This document shows, piece after piece, positions 25,000 through 33,300 of a stretch of 64,000 nucleotides of DNA (the first letter of the stretch is position 1; the number at the start of each line of letters is the position of its first letter). The notes under the pieces were generated by a model. That model saw only the letters and a program-made list of their open reading frames with translations. It was not told the DNA's origin and did not search any database. Origin of the DNA: Actinomadura rupiterrae (GTDB lineage: Bacteria > Actinomycetota > Actinomycetes > Streptosporangiales > Streptosporangiaceae); the NCBI RefSeq assembly GCF_024172125.1, contig NZ_JAMZEA010000003.1, positions 62,001-126,000 of the forward strand, in the 5' to 3' direction. The translations under genes were made by a program, and so were the position numbers.

Positions 25000-25887
25000 A
25001 TGCCCGCCCCCCGGGACACCGACCGCTACGGACGCCCCGTCCGCGGCGGCCGCAAGCCCAAATGGGCCGACACGGCCCACGACGTCCCCCCACCCGTCCC
25101 CGACGACACCCCAGAGCCCCTGGACGTCCCGGGCGAGGCGTCCACGTCCCGCGAAGCGCTGGACGAGCCGGGCGATGCGTCCGAGACCACGTCCACACCC
25201 CGCGAGGCGCCCGAGCCGCTTGAGCCCGCAAGCGCCGACAAAGCCGACAACCCCGCGAGCGCCGGCTCAGAGGACGCCAAGCCGCACGGCGTGTTCGCGG
25301 TTCGGGCCCGGATGACGTGGCGGACGGCCTGGCGCGCGCTCGCGTTCGGCATCCTGCTGCTGGCGTCGGCCGGGTTCGTGGCGGGCGGCGTCATGGGCGG
25401 CGGATCCGGCGTCGGGAGCCTGGTGTTCATCGTGCTCGGCGCGGTCGGGCTCGTGGCCTTCGGCGGCGGGTTCGTGGCCGCGGTCGGCGGCCCGCTGGCC
25501 AAGCGGCCCGTCCTGGAGATCGCGGACGAGGGCGTGCGCCGTCCCGCGAGCTGGCCGCTCCCCCGCTCCCGCGACCGCGTCCTCCCCTGGACGGACGTGA
25601 CGGCCCTGCTGGCGCTGCGCCGCGGCGTGGCGGGCACCAAGCGCGGCGAGCAGGACTTCCTGGTCTTCCTGAGCACGGACGCCGTGGTCGAGCTGGCTCG
25701 CGAGGCCGAGCGCGCCGCCCTGATCGTCTTCACCCTCGCGGACGTCCCGGCGACCACCCCCGGCATGCCCGAGGCCACCCGCTGGAGCTTCGCCGTGGAC
25801 CAGAGCTGGGACACCACCCTCCCGGCCCTGGTCAAGCAGATCCGCCGCCGCCACAAGATCCCCGTAGTGGACCGCCGCACCCGCTGA
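25000..25887 (+). CDS. Hypothetical two-helix membrane protein
   Basis: A 295-aa protein with no family I recognise. Residues 1-95 are Pro/Glu/Asp-rich and disordered. Two adjacent membrane helices follow at about 112-160 ([19 protein letters not shown], then [19 protein letters not shown]). The C-terminal 130 residues are mixed alpha/beta and cytosolic, with [16 protein letters not shown] and [15 protein letters not shown], similar in layout to bacterial PH-like membrane proteins. The ATG at 25000 follows the methyltransferase stop by 3 bases, so the two are probably one operon. It is conserved-looking but not assignable. Confidence 0.7.
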   Translation: MPAPRDTDRYGRPVRGGRKPKWADTAHDVPPPVPDDTPEPLDVPGEASTSREALDEPGDASETTSTPREAPEPLEPASADKADNPASAGSEDAKPHGVFAVRARMTWRTAWRALAFGILLLASAGFVAGGVMGGGSGVGSLVFIVLGAVGLVAFGGGFVAAVGGPLAKRPVLEIADEGVRRPASWPLPRSRDRVLPWTDVTALLALRRGVAGTKRGEQDFLVFLSTDAVVELAREAERAALIVFTLADVPATTPGMPEATRWSFAVDQSWDTTLPALVKQIRRRHKIPVVDRRTR

Positions 25888-25923
25888 CCGGCGGGTGCGG
25901 ACGCACGGTCGGCAGGACGCCCG

Positions 25924-27384
25924 TCAGCCGGTCAGCCACTCCAGGAGGAGGCGGGTGGAGAAGCCGGTGGCACCCTTGCTGATCTCCAGGTCGTCGCTGG
26001 TGGATCGGGCGGGGCCGGCGATGTCGAGGTGGGCCCAGGGGCGGTCGCCGACGAACTCGCGGAGGAACAGCGCGGCCATGATCGAGCCGCCGCCGTAGCC
26101 GCCGCGCTCGATGTTGGCGACGTCCGCGACGTCCGACTCGATGCCCTTGCGGTACTCCTCGACGAGCGGGAGCCGCCAGAGCGGCTCGCCCGCGGCCGTC
26201 CCGGCCTCGGTGAGGGCCGCGGCGAGGGCGTCGTCGTTGGCGAACAGGGCGCCGTGCCGCAGGCCGAGCGCGACCTTGGCCGCGCCGGTGAGGGTCGCGA
26301 CGTCCACGACGAGGTCGGGGTCCAGCTCGGCGTCGGCGTAGGCGAGCGCGTCGGCGAGGACGAGCCGGCCCTCGGCGTCGGTGTTCAGCACCTCCGACGT
26401 CCTCCCGCCGAAGTGGGTGATCACATCGCTCGGCCGCATGGACGACCCGGACGGCATGTTCTCCGCCGCCGCGACCAGCCCGGTGACCTTGGCGCGGACG
26501 CCGAGGCCGCGCAGGGCGGACATGACGGCCATGACGATGCCGCCGCCCTGCATGTCGGTCTTCATCGTCTTCATGTTGTCGTTCGGCTTCAGCGACAGGC
26601 CGCCGGAGTCGAACGTGATGCCCTTGCCCACCAGGACGATGTGCCGGTCGGCGCCGTCCGGCGCGTAGGTGAGCTCGATGAGGCGCGGCGGGTGCAGCGG
26701 CGAGCCGGAGCCGACCGCGAGGAGGCCGCCGAAGCCGCCGTCGGCGAGGTCCTTCTCGTCCCGGATACGGACGGAGAGCCCGCTTTCGGCGGCGAGCTCG
26801 CGGGCCCGCTCGGCCAGCCACGCCGGGGTCTTCTCCGAGGACGGCGTGTTGGCCAGGTCGCGGGAGAGCGCGGTGGCCTGGGCGAGCGCGATTCCCCGCT
26901 CGATCTGCGGCGCGGCGGCGTCCGGCCCGGACTCGGTGAGGACGGTCAGCGCGCCCAGCGGGCCCTTCTTGGACGCCTCGCCGATGCGGAACTCGTAGGA
27001 CGCCAGCAGCGTCCCGACGACGAACGCGGACAGGTCGCCCTCGGGGACGCCGACGACGAGGTTCGCCCGTCCGCGCGCGCGTCGGGCGAGGGCCGCGCCC
27101 GCCTTGCGCAGGTCGTCCGGGGACGCGTCGCCGACGCCGTAGAGCAGCAGCTCGCGGACCTTGTCACCGACGCGGACGGGTGTGGCGACGATCTCGCCCG
27201 GCTCGCCCTTGGCGCGGTGCAGGGCGAGCACCTCGTCCAGCGCGAACGGGAGCGCGGCGGCGATCTCGGCGGCGGGCGCGACCGGGCCCTGCCGCACGGG
27301 GACGGCGGCCAGCTCGGCGTCGAGCTCGGTCACGGCCTGCGAGACGGTCCCGCCGGTGGGCGCGACGCGGGTCTGGATGGGCAT
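25924..27384 (-). CDS. pepA: Leucyl aminopeptidase, M17 family
   Basis: A 486-aa cytosolic dizinc peptidase. The N-terminal 165 residues form the M17 macro-like domain. The catalytic C-domain shows its metal and catalytic residues: VGKGITFDSGGLSLKP (Lys and Asp), MKTDMQGGG (Asp) and the family signature NTDAEGRLVLADAL (Asp, Glu and catalytic Arg). It releases N-terminal residues from peptides and takes part in peptide turnover and glutathione-type metabolism. The start MPIQTRV gives the usual family length. The gene is followed on the plus strand side by a tiny DUF3117 gene in the same direction. Confidence 0.95.
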   Translation of the reverse strand: MPIQTRVAPTGGTVSQAVTELDAELAAVPVRQGPVAPAAEIAAALPFALDEVLALHRAKGEPGEIVATPVRVGDKVRELLLYGVGDASPDDLRKAGAALARRARGRANLVVGVPEGDLSAFVVGTLLASYEFRIGEASKKGPLGALTVLTESGPDAAAPQIERGIALAQATALSRDLANTPSSEKTPAWLAERARELAAESGLSVRIRDEKDLADGGFGGLLAVGSGSPLHPPRLIELTYAPDGADRHIVLVGKGITFDSGGLSLKPNDNMKTMKTDMQGGGIVMAVMSALRGLGVRAKVTGLVAAAENMPSGSSMRPSDVITHFGGRTSEVLNTDAEGRLVLADALAYADAELDPDLVVDVATLTGAAKVALGLRHGALFANDDALAAALTEAGTAAGEPLWRLPLVEEYRKGIESDVADVANIERGGYGGGSIMAALFLREFVGDRPWAHLDIAGPARSTSDDLEISKGATGFSTRLLLEWLTG

Positions 27385-27576
27385 GCTGAACGCTTCCCCC
27401 TGTGCTGCTGCTCTGCTGCTGGTCGGGCTGCTCTTTGCGCTGCCGGATGGGCTGCTCTTTGCCTGCGCCGCCGGACGGTCGGCACGGCCGCCGGCGGGTC
27501 CGCGAGGGGCCTCGGGACGGCGAAGGCCCCGGCGTCTCCGCCGGGACCCGCCGTCACGCCGAAGCGAGTGGGGAGG

Positions 27577-27744
27577 TCAGCCCACGACCTGCTTCAGGGC
27601 TTCGCCGAGCTCCTTCGCCTCGTCGGCGGAGAGCTCGACCACGAGGCGGCCGCCGCCTTCGAGCGGGACCCGCATGACGATGCCGCGTCCCTCCTTGGTC
27701 ACTTCGAGCGGACCGTCTCCCGTCCGCGGCTTCATCGCCGCCAT
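27577..27744 (-). CDS. DUF3117 small protein
   Basis: A 55-aa protein starting MAAMKPRTGDGPLEVTKEGR and ending in EALKQVVG. The wording matches DUF3117, one of the most conserved small proteins of actinobacteria, with a predicted beta-hairpin and a C-terminal helix (LSADEAKELGEALK). Its function is unknown. The start is set by the conserved N-terminus and by AGGAAGGGG upstream. It lies 192 bases upstream of the pepA start in the same direction. Small size means it is easily missed by length filters. Confidence 0.93.
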   Translation of the reverse strand: MAAMKPRTGDGPLEVTKEGRGIVMRVPLEGGGRLVVELSADEAKELGEALKQVVG

Positions 27745-28171
27745 GCGTGCATCCCCTTCCTGCCCAGGACCGCGTGGGGCCTTTCGGGCACCGTTGGCCG
27801 CGTGGCCGCCTGTGCTTCCGCGTCATCAGTAGTAGTGGTCCATTATCTCGCCTTCCGAGCGCGAAGTGGTAACGATCAGCCTCCAGATCGCGGGACTCGC
27901 CCCAAAAAGTCCCCTTTTGGGGCGGTGACTACCAACCGTTTCGTCCGGGAATCCCACTCTCGGCCGGAGGTCCTCCCCCGGCAGGCCGCCGCGTCCCGCC
28001 CGTCCGGTCCGACAGGCCCGGTGAAGCCCGCTACGGCAGGCCCGGCACACCGCCTGGACGTCCCTTCCACGCGGGCCGAGGGCGCGCGGAAGCGGCCGGG
28101 GACTTGCCCTCCGGGGGCATGGTCGTCAAAGGTGGCGGAAGCGAGACCGTGAGCAGATTGTGAGGACGACG
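27745..28171. other. Divergent intergenic region with promoter-like and hairpin elements
   Basis: About 430 bases separate the DUF3117 gene (minus) and the enoyl-CoA hydratase (plus). On the minus strand GATAAT at 27847-27842 is a good -10 candidate, about 98 bases before the DUF3117 start. A hairpin with arms CCCCAAAA (27900-27907) and TTTTGGGG (27915-27922) lies further up. The AT-rich patch stands out in this GC-rich DNA. Open frames here are short and Arg/Gly-rich shadows, so no gene is called. Confidence 0.5.
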
Positions 28172-28969
28172 ATGTCCGAGGCGACGACCGAACCGGTGCG
28201 GTACGGCGTGGACGGCGGTGTGGCGACGATCACACTCGACCGCCCCGACACCATGAACGCGCTGACCGTGGCCATGAAGGAGGCGCTGCGGGACGCCGTC
28301 GAGCGCGCCGCCGCCGAGGCCGCGGTGCGCGCCGTGGTGCTGACCGGCTCGGGGCGCGCCTTCAGCGCCGGGCAGGACCTCCGCGAGCACGCCGGGAACC
28401 TGGCCGCCGGTCGCGGCCTGGACGGCACCCTGCGCAAGCACTACAACCCCATCGTGGAGGCGATCACGGGCATGCCGAAGCCGGTCGTCGCGGCCGTGAA
28501 CGGCACCGCCGTGGGCGCCGGGATGTCCCTCGCCCTCGCCTGCGACCTGGTCGTGGCCTCGGAGAAGGCGTCCTTCGCGACCGCGTTCAGCAAGATCGGC
28601 CTGGGCCCGGACAGCGGCCTGTCCTGGACCCTCCAGCGCCTCGCCGGCCGCGCGAAGGCCGCCGAGCTGCTGATGCTCGCCGAGCCGCTGCGCGCCCCGG
28701 ACGCGCTGGCCCTCGGCCTGGTCAACCGGGTCGTCCCGGCCGAGGAGGTGCTGTCCGCGGCGACCGAGATCGCCCGCACCCTGGCGTCCGGGCCCACGGT
28801 CGCCTACGCCGCGATCAAGACCGCCCTCGCGCACGCCGCCGCGCATGACCTCCCGTCCGCCCTGGACCGCGAAGCCGAGCTCCAGGACGCCCTGGCCGAG
28901 ACCGCCGACCACAACAACGCCACCGAAGCCTTCCTGAAGAAGCAGAACCCCACCTACGAAGGCCGCTGA
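28172..28969 (+). CDS. Enoyl-CoA hydratase/isomerase family protein
   Basis: A 265-aa crotonase-fold enzyme. Seen in order: VATITLDRPDTMNAL at the N-terminus, GSGRAFSAGQDLREH (oxyanion-hole strand; the Asp after Gln matches PaaG-type members), AAVNGTAVGAGMSLALACDL (second oxyanion residue) and FSKIGLGPDSGLSW. The GPDSG triple is typical of PaaB/PaaG isomerase/hydratases rather than classical EchA with two Glu. It acts on acyl-CoA in beta-oxidation or aromatic degradation. The ATG at 28172 has GAGGA 6 bases upstream; an in-frame GTG at 28160 is less likely. It ends at a strong terminator. Confidence 0.92.
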   Translation: MSEATTEPVRYGVDGGVATITLDRPDTMNALTVAMKEALRDAVERAAAEAAVRAVVLTGSGRAFSAGQDLREHAGNLAAGRGLDGTLRKHYNPIVEAITGMPKPVVAAVNGTAVGAGMSLALACDLVVASEKASFATAFSKIGLGPDSGLSWTLQRLAGRAKAAELLMLAEPLRAPDALALGLVNRVVPAEEVLSAATEIARTLASGPTVAYAAIKTALAHAAAHDLPSALDREAELQDALAETADHNNATEAFLKKQNPTYEGR

Positions 28970-28980
28970 TCCGAGGCCGC

Positions 28981-29010
28981 AGGGTCTGCTTGCAACTGCA
29001 AGCAGACCCT
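28981..29010. terminator. Bidirectional terminator between convergent genes
   Basis: Fourteen-base arms AGGGTCTGCTTGCA and TGCAAGCAGACCCT form a perfect hairpin with a 2-base centre between the hydratase and tag genes. Confidence 0.9.
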
Positions 29011-29016
29011 GTTCGC

Positions 29017-29592
29017 TCAGGTGTAGGCGCCCCGGCGGTGGCAGGCGGCGAGGTGGTCGTCGACCAGGCCGCAGGCCTGCATCAGGGCGTACGCGGTGGT
29101 CGGGCCGACGAAGCGGAACCCGTTGCGCTTCAGCTCCTTCGACAGCGCCTTCGAGCCCGGCGTGGTCGCCGGGACGTCGTCGGTCGTCTCCGGGACGGGC
29201 GCGTCGGGGTCGGCGAACTTCCAGATCAGCTCGGCCAGGCCGCCCGGCACCTCCAGGGCGGCGCGGGCGTTGCCGATGGCGGCGTCGATCTTGGCGCGGT
29301 TGCGGACGATCGACGCGTCCGCCATCAGCCGCGCCACGTCGTCCTCGTCGAACGCGGCGACCTTCTCCATGTCGAAGCCCGCGAACGCGGCGCGGAAGCC
29401 CTCGCGCTTGCGCAGGATCGTGATCCAGCTCAGCCCGGACTGGAACGCCTCCAGGCAGAGCCGCTCGTAGAGGCCCTGGTCGTCCCGGACGGGACGCCCC
29501 CACTCCTCGTCGTGGTAGGCGACGTACTCGGGCGCCGAAAGGCCCCAAGGGCAGCGGGCGAGCCCGTCCTCACCGATGACCGCGGTATTCAC
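29017..29592 (-). CDS. tag: DNA-3-methyladenine glycosylase I
   Basis: A 191-aa protein with the Tag family landmarks: CPWGLSAPEYVAYHDEEWG at the start (zinc-binding Cys and His plus the base-contacting Glu-Trp), FQSGLSWITILRKRE, and a C-terminal zinc ligand region (HLAACHRRG). It excises 3-methyladenine from alkylated DNA. Length and motifs are standard. It lies upstream of nothing co-directional, convergent with the hydratase, and next to a repeat-rich membrane protein gene on the same strand. Confidence 0.94.
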   Translation of the reverse strand: MNTAVIGEDGLARCPWGLSAPEYVAYHDEEWGRPVRDDQGLYERLCLEAFQSGLSWITILRKREGFRAAFAGFDMEKVAAFDEDDVARLMADASIVRNRAKIDAAIGNARAALEVPGGLAELIWKFADPDAPVPETTDDVPATTPGSKALSKELKRNGFRFVGPTTAYALMQACGLVDDHLAACHRRGAYT

Positions 29593-29626
29593 CAGCCCTG
29601 TCTACCGCACCCCGCCGACAGAACCG

Positions 29627-30367
29627 CTAGCGCTTTTGCGACTTCTCGTCTTCCAGCAGCTCACGGCCGCTTTCGAGCAGCTCGTGCCCGCTCCCGAACC
29701 CGTCCGGCCCGCCCTCGAACGGCTCCCGCCCGTCCGAGTCGCCGCCGCCCTCGAACCGGTCGCCGCCCGCATCCCCGAACGCCTCGCGCCCACCCTCGTA
29801 GCCGCTCTCGCGCCCACCCTCGTAGCCGCTCTCGCGCCCACCCTCGTAGCCGTTCTCGCGGGCTTCCTCGAAGCCGTCCCCGCGCTCGCTCTCGTAGCCT
29901 TCGACCTGGCCGTTCTCGCGGGCGGTGCGGGGCGGGGCCGACTCGTCCAGCCGGCGCTGGAGGTCGGCGATGTGCTGCTCCAGCGCGGCCATCCGGGCGT
30001 CCCGCTCGGTGAGCGCGTAGGCGAGCCGGTGCAGGGCCTCGTCCGTGATGCCCATCTGGTAGCCCCAGAGCGCGCGCGGCAGCCGCAGCATCGCCACCTC
30101 GGGCCCCGTGACCGGGACGCCGTTGATCAGCGGCAGCGGCGGGACGTCCGGGTGCGTGCGGGCCAGCTCGCCACCGCGCCCCATCGCGAGCACGACGACG
30201 GCGGCCAGCACGGCGACGCCCGCCAGCACGAGGACCACCATCACCACGGTCTTGCTCCGATCTGTCGACACGGCCGCGTCCGCCGACACGTCCGCACTGT
30301 CGATCGTGCCATGACCGGGGCGGTGCTCGCGCGTGACCGCGTCGATGCCGGACGGATCGGGCACCAC
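29627..30367 (-). CDS. Hypothetical membrane protein with GYEGGRES repeats
   Basis: A 246-aa protein. A short cytosolic start leads into one membrane helix at about 39-62 (VVMVVLVLAGVAVLAAVVVL). A conserved-looking region (LPRALWGYQMGITDEALHRL, then LTERDARMAALEQHIADL) follows and could form a DivIVA-like short coiled coil. The C-terminal 100 residues are Gly/Glu/Arg-rich with three exact GYEGGRES units encoded by 24-bp tandem repeats at about 29797-29868. The tail is probably disordered and length-variable. No family could be assigned. It lies 34 bases upstream of tag. Confidence 0.65.
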   Translation of the reverse strand: MVPDPSGIDAVTREHRPGHGTIDSADVSADAAVSTDRSKTVVMVVLVLAGVAVLAAVVVLAMGRGGELARTHPDVPPLPLINGVPVTGPEVAMLRLPRALWGYQMGITDEALHRLAYALTERDARMAALEQHIADLQRRLDESAPPRTARENGQVEGYESERGDGFEEARENGYEGGRESGYEGGRESGYEGGREAFGDAGGDRFEGGGDSDGREPFEGGPDGFGSGHELLESGRELLEDEKSQKR

Positions 30368-30412
30368 CGCGAGCGCCCCGGCACCGGTGCCGGGGGCGCC
30401 TCACGGGCCGGG

Positions 30413-31750
30413 TCAGCGGTGGAGGTGGTGCCAGGGGCCGGTGATCGCGAAGGTCACGCCGGGGCCCTCCTGGCGGTTGGCGAACAGGATCCGGCCGTCC
30501 GGGGAGAACGTCACGCCGGTGAACTCGCTGTCGTTGAACGCGTTGCGGGCCAGCGCGAAGGGCCTGCGGTCGGACGTGGTGCCGACGAGGTAGTTCTCGC
30601 CGTCGCCGTCCTCGGCGAGGATCACGCCGCCGCCGTACGGCGAGACGGTGATGTTGTCCGGGCCGTCGAACCGCCCGCCCGGCTTGAACACCAGCTGGAG
30701 CTCGATCTCGCGGCGGTGCGGGTCGTAGGTCCAGACCTGGCCCGCGTGCTCGGCGGCCGCGCCGTCCTTGGTGTGGGAGAAGCTGCACACGAAGTACGCC
30801 TTGCCGTGCCCCCACCACGCGCCCTCGATCTTCTGGCTGCGGGTGATCTGGCCGTCCTCGAACTGCTTGCGCGTGGAGACCGTCGCGGCGGACGGGTCGG
30901 GCACCTTCGTCCACTGCACCCGCAGCCGGGTTCCGGGCTCCTGCACGACCGACAGGTCCCGGACGTCCGGGACGTACATGGCCTCAAGCGTCCCGCCGGC
31001 GAGGTAGGCGTGGTAGTCGCCGCGGTGCGAGCGCGGGGTGAAGCGGTAGAACAGGCCGAACGGGCCCTTCGCGTCCTCGGTGAGGTAGGCGGTGTGGGTG
31101 TGCGGGTCGACGGCGACGGCCTCGTGCGCGAACCGGCCCAGCGCGGTCAGCGGGACGGGCTCGGTGCGGCGGCCGGTCGGGTCCACCTCGAACACCCAGC
31201 CGTGCGACTTGGTCTGCCCGCTGAAGCCCTCGGTCTCCTCGCAGGTCAGCCAGGTCCCCCAGGGCGTGCGGCCGCCGGCGCAGTTGGTGGCCGTCCCGGC
31301 GAGGCTGACGTACTGGGAGATCAGCGTGCCGTCCCGGTCGACCTCCAGCGTGGTGGTGCCGCCGTTGGCCGCCGGGTCGTAGGTGAGCTCCGGCGCCGCG
31401 ACCGCGCGGGTGCCGTTGTTGCTCTGCTCGTGGTTCCGGACGAGCCGGGTCCGGTGCGGACGGCTTCCGGGGAACGTCGCCGTCCCGTCGTGGTGCCCGG
31501 GGACGACGACGCCGTCCTTGATCGGCTCGCCCTCGGTGGACAGCGTCTTGTAGGCGAACCCCTTCGGCAGGTCGAGCACGCCCTTCGGGTCGGCGACCAG
31601 CGGCCCGTACCCGAACGCCTCCCCGCCCGCACCGGTTCCGGCGGCGCCCGTCTCGGCGGACGCCCCGGACTGGAAGATCGAGTCGACGCTGCCGGCCAGC
31701 GCGATCGAGAGCGCGCCGGCTTTCATCACGCCACGACGGGACACGGCCAT
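30413..31750 (-). CDS. PhoX-type (DUF839) exported phosphatase
   Basis: A 445-aa protein. A Tat signal (SRRGVMKAGALSIALAG) precedes a DUF839/PhoX beta-propeller-like body with KGFAYKTLSTEGEP, LVRNHEQSNNGT, TPWGTWLTCEETEG (the conserved Glu-Glu that binds Ca/Fe in PhoX), HGWVFEVDP and GGVILAEDGDGENY. PhoX enzymes are Ca2+- and Fe-dependent alkaline phosphatases that scavenge phosphate outside the cell. The ATG at 31750 follows GAAGGAG. Combined with the 5'-nucleotidase at 9.8 kb, it suggests phosphate scavenging; no clear PHO box could be confirmed. Confidence 0.88.
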   Translation of the reverse strand: MAVSRRGVMKAGALSIALAGSVDSIFQSGASAETGAAGTGAGGEAFGYGPLVADPKGVLDLPKGFAYKTLSTEGEPIKDGVVVPGHHDGTATFPGSRPHRTRLVRNHEQSNNGTRAVAAPELTYDPAANGGTTTLEVDRDGTLISQYVSLAGTATNCAGGRTPWGTWLTCEETEGFSGQTKSHGWVFEVDPTGRRTEPVPLTALGRFAHEAVAVDPHTHTAYLTEDAKGPFGLFYRFTPRSHRGDYHAYLAGGTLEAMYVPDVRDLSVVQEPGTRLRVQWTKVPDPSAATVSTRKQFEDGQITRSQKIEGAWWGHGKAYFVCSFSHTKDGAAAEHAGQVWTYDPHRREIELQLVFKPGGRFDGPDNITVSPYGGGVILAEDGDGENYLVGTTSDRRPFALARNAFNDSEFTGVTFSPDGRILFANRQEGPGVTFAITGPWHHLHR

Positions 31751-31824
31751 GATCAGGCTCCTTCGGGGAGGGCGCCCGTCCAAGAGGGCGCGGATCTCCC
31801 CGGAGCCTGGCGACCCCACTTGAA

Positions 31825-31853
31825 TGCAAGGTAAACGGCCCGCTTACCTTGCA
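31825..31853. promoter_or_regulatory. Inverted repeat TGCAAGGTAA-N9-TTACCTTGCA
   Basis: A perfect 10-bp inverted repeat with a 9-base loop lies between the end of the LOG gene and the start of the PhoX-type gene, both on the minus strand. It is AT-richer than the surroundings. It could be an operator for the phosphatase or the terminator of the upstream operon; the sequence does not decide. Confidence 0.5.
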
Positions 31854-31899
31854 CGAACCTCCCCGCGCCCGCCGCCCGCGCGCGGAGGCCGGCGGACGT

Positions 31900-32493
31900 T
31901 TACGGTTCGGCTTCGATGTAGTCCTCGGCGGTGGGCTCGACCTGGGGGCGGCCGCGTTCGAGGAGGTCGAAGGCCTCGCCGAGGTCGGCGGTCCAGCCGA
32001 TCGCGTCGAAGATCTTCGGGCGGGCGAAGCCCAGCTCGGTGAGGTTCTCGGCCAGCTCGCGCAGCGGGGCGAACACGCCGTACGGGTCCAGGACGACCAG
32101 GGGCTTGTCGTGCATGCCGAGGGTGCGGGACGTCCAGATCTCGAACAGCTCCTCCAGCGTGCCGATGCCGCCGGGAAGGACCAGGAAGGCGTCGCTGCGC
32201 CGGTCCATCTCGCCCTTGCGGGAGCGCATGTCGGGCGTGATGACCAGCTCGTCGCTGTCCTCGTCGGAGACCTCGACGTGCCGCAGGCCCTCGGGGATCA
32301 CGCCGACGGTGTGCGCGCCGCCGGCCCGCGCGCCGCGCGCGACGGCGCCCATGGAGGAGATGCGCCCGCCGCCGCTGACCAGGGTGTGGCCGCGCCGGGC
32401 CAGCTCGGCCCCGACCTGCTCGGCGAAGTCGACGTGCTTGGGATCGATGCGGGTGGACGAGGCGCAGAACACGCAGATCGCGAGCCCCATCAC
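31900..32493 (-). CDS. LOG-family protein (TIGR00730), cytokinin riboside phosphoribohydrolase-like
   Basis: A 197-aa Rossmann protein with an N-terminal strand (AICVFCASSTRID), the SGGGR turn, the MRSRKGEMDRRSDAF helix with the catalytic Arg and neighbouring residues, and the LOG signature PGGIGTLEELFE. LOG enzymes cleave the N-glycosidic bond of nucleotide monophosphates, releasing base and ribose phosphate. Bacterial members mainly serve nucleotide turnover. The GTG at 32493 overlaps the stop codon of the upstream LOG paralogue (GTGA); an ATG at 32490 is possible. It closes the dapE-LOG-LOG operon. Confidence 0.9.
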   Translation of the reverse strand: MMGLAICVFCASSTRIDPKHVDFAEQVGAELARRGHTLVSGGGRISSMGAVARGARAGGAHTVGVIPEGLRHVEVSDEDSDELVITPDMRSRKGEMDRRSDAFLVLPGGIGTLEELFEIWTSRTLGMHDKPLVVLDPYGVFAPLRELAENLTELGFARPKIFDAIGWTADLGEAFDLLERGRPQVEPTAEDYIEAEP

Positions 32494-33296
32494 ATGCCGT
32501 TCCCGGCGCGGCGGGCGGTCTCGGCGCGGGCCTCGGCCTCGGCCTCGGCGAGCTGGCGCGCGGCGGCCTCGTGCGCGTCCGCGATGATCGCGACGACCTC
32601 GTCCGGGTCGTCGGTGAGGTGGATCAGGTCCAGGTCCTCCGGCGAGATCTTGCCGGACGGCACCATCACCTTCCTCACCCAGTCGAGCAGCCCGCTCCAG
32701 AACTCGGTCCCGACCAGGACGATCGGGAACCGGGTGATCTTGCCGGTCTGGACGAGCGTGATCGCCTCGAACAGCTCGTCCAGGGTGCCGAAGCCGCCCG
32801 GCAGGACGACGAACGCCTGGCTGTACTTCACGAACATCGTCTTACGGACGAAGAAGTAGCGGAACTCGACGCCGATGTCGATGTGCGGGTTCATCGACTG
32901 CTCGAAGGGCAGCTCGATGCCGAGCCCGACCGACAGCCCGCCCGCCTCGTCGCAGCCCTTGTTCGCGGCCTCCATGATGCCCGGGCCGCCGCCGGTGATC
33001 ACCGCGTAGCCGGCCTCGTGCAGCTTCGCGCCGATCTGCTCGCCCAGCCTGAACTCGGGCGAGTCCGGCTTGGTGCGCGCGCTGCCGAACACGCAGGCGG
33101 CCTTGGGCAGCTCGGCGAGCAGCCCGAAACCCTCGACGAACTCGGCCTGGATGCGCAGCACCCGCCACGGGTCGGCGTGCACCCAGTCCGCGGGACCGCG
33201 CCGGTCGAGCAGCCGCTGGTCGGTGGTGGTCGACGGGATGGCCTTGCCGCGCAGGGTCGCCGGGCCCTGCCTCCTGGTGCGGATCTCGCGCTTCAT
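32490..33296 (-). CDS. LOG-family protein (TIGR00730), longer paralogue
   Basis: A 268-aa protein with a 60-residue N-terminal extension before the Rossmann core (ACVFGSARTKPDSPE). The nucleotide loop is GGGPGIMEAANKGCDEAGG, followed by FRYFFVRKTMFVKYSQAFV with the conserved Arg-Lys and the PGGFGTLDELFE signature. A charged helical tail ends the protein. Biochemistry is as for the adjacent paralogue, but the two are only distantly alike, so they are an old pair rather than a recent duplication. The start is 4 bases after the dapE stop, which indicates one transcript. Confidence 0.9.
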   Translation of the reverse strand: MKREIRTRRQGPATLRGKAIPSTTTDQRLLDRRGPADWVHADPWRVLRIQAEFVEGFGLLAELPKAACVFGSARTKPDSPEFRLGEQIGAKLHEAGYAVITGGGPGIMEAANKGCDEAGGLSVGLGIELPFEQSMNPHIDIGVEFRYFFVRKTMFVKYSQAFVVLPGGFGTLDELFEAITLVQTGKITRFPIVLVGTEFWSGLLDWVRKVMVPSGKISPEDLDLIHLTDDPDEVVAIIADAHEAAARQLAEAEAEARAETARRAGNGM

Positions 33297-33300
33297 GGCC

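Noticed and set aside
26029..28152. A 707-codon plus-strand frame over pepA
   Set aside because: Antisense shadow of the M17 peptidase; no motif and no start signal.
28031..29548. A 505-codon minus-strand frame across the enoyl-CoA hydratase and tag genes
   Set aside because: It crosses two well-identified genes and a terminator and has no family resemblance; an opposite or shifted frame shadow.
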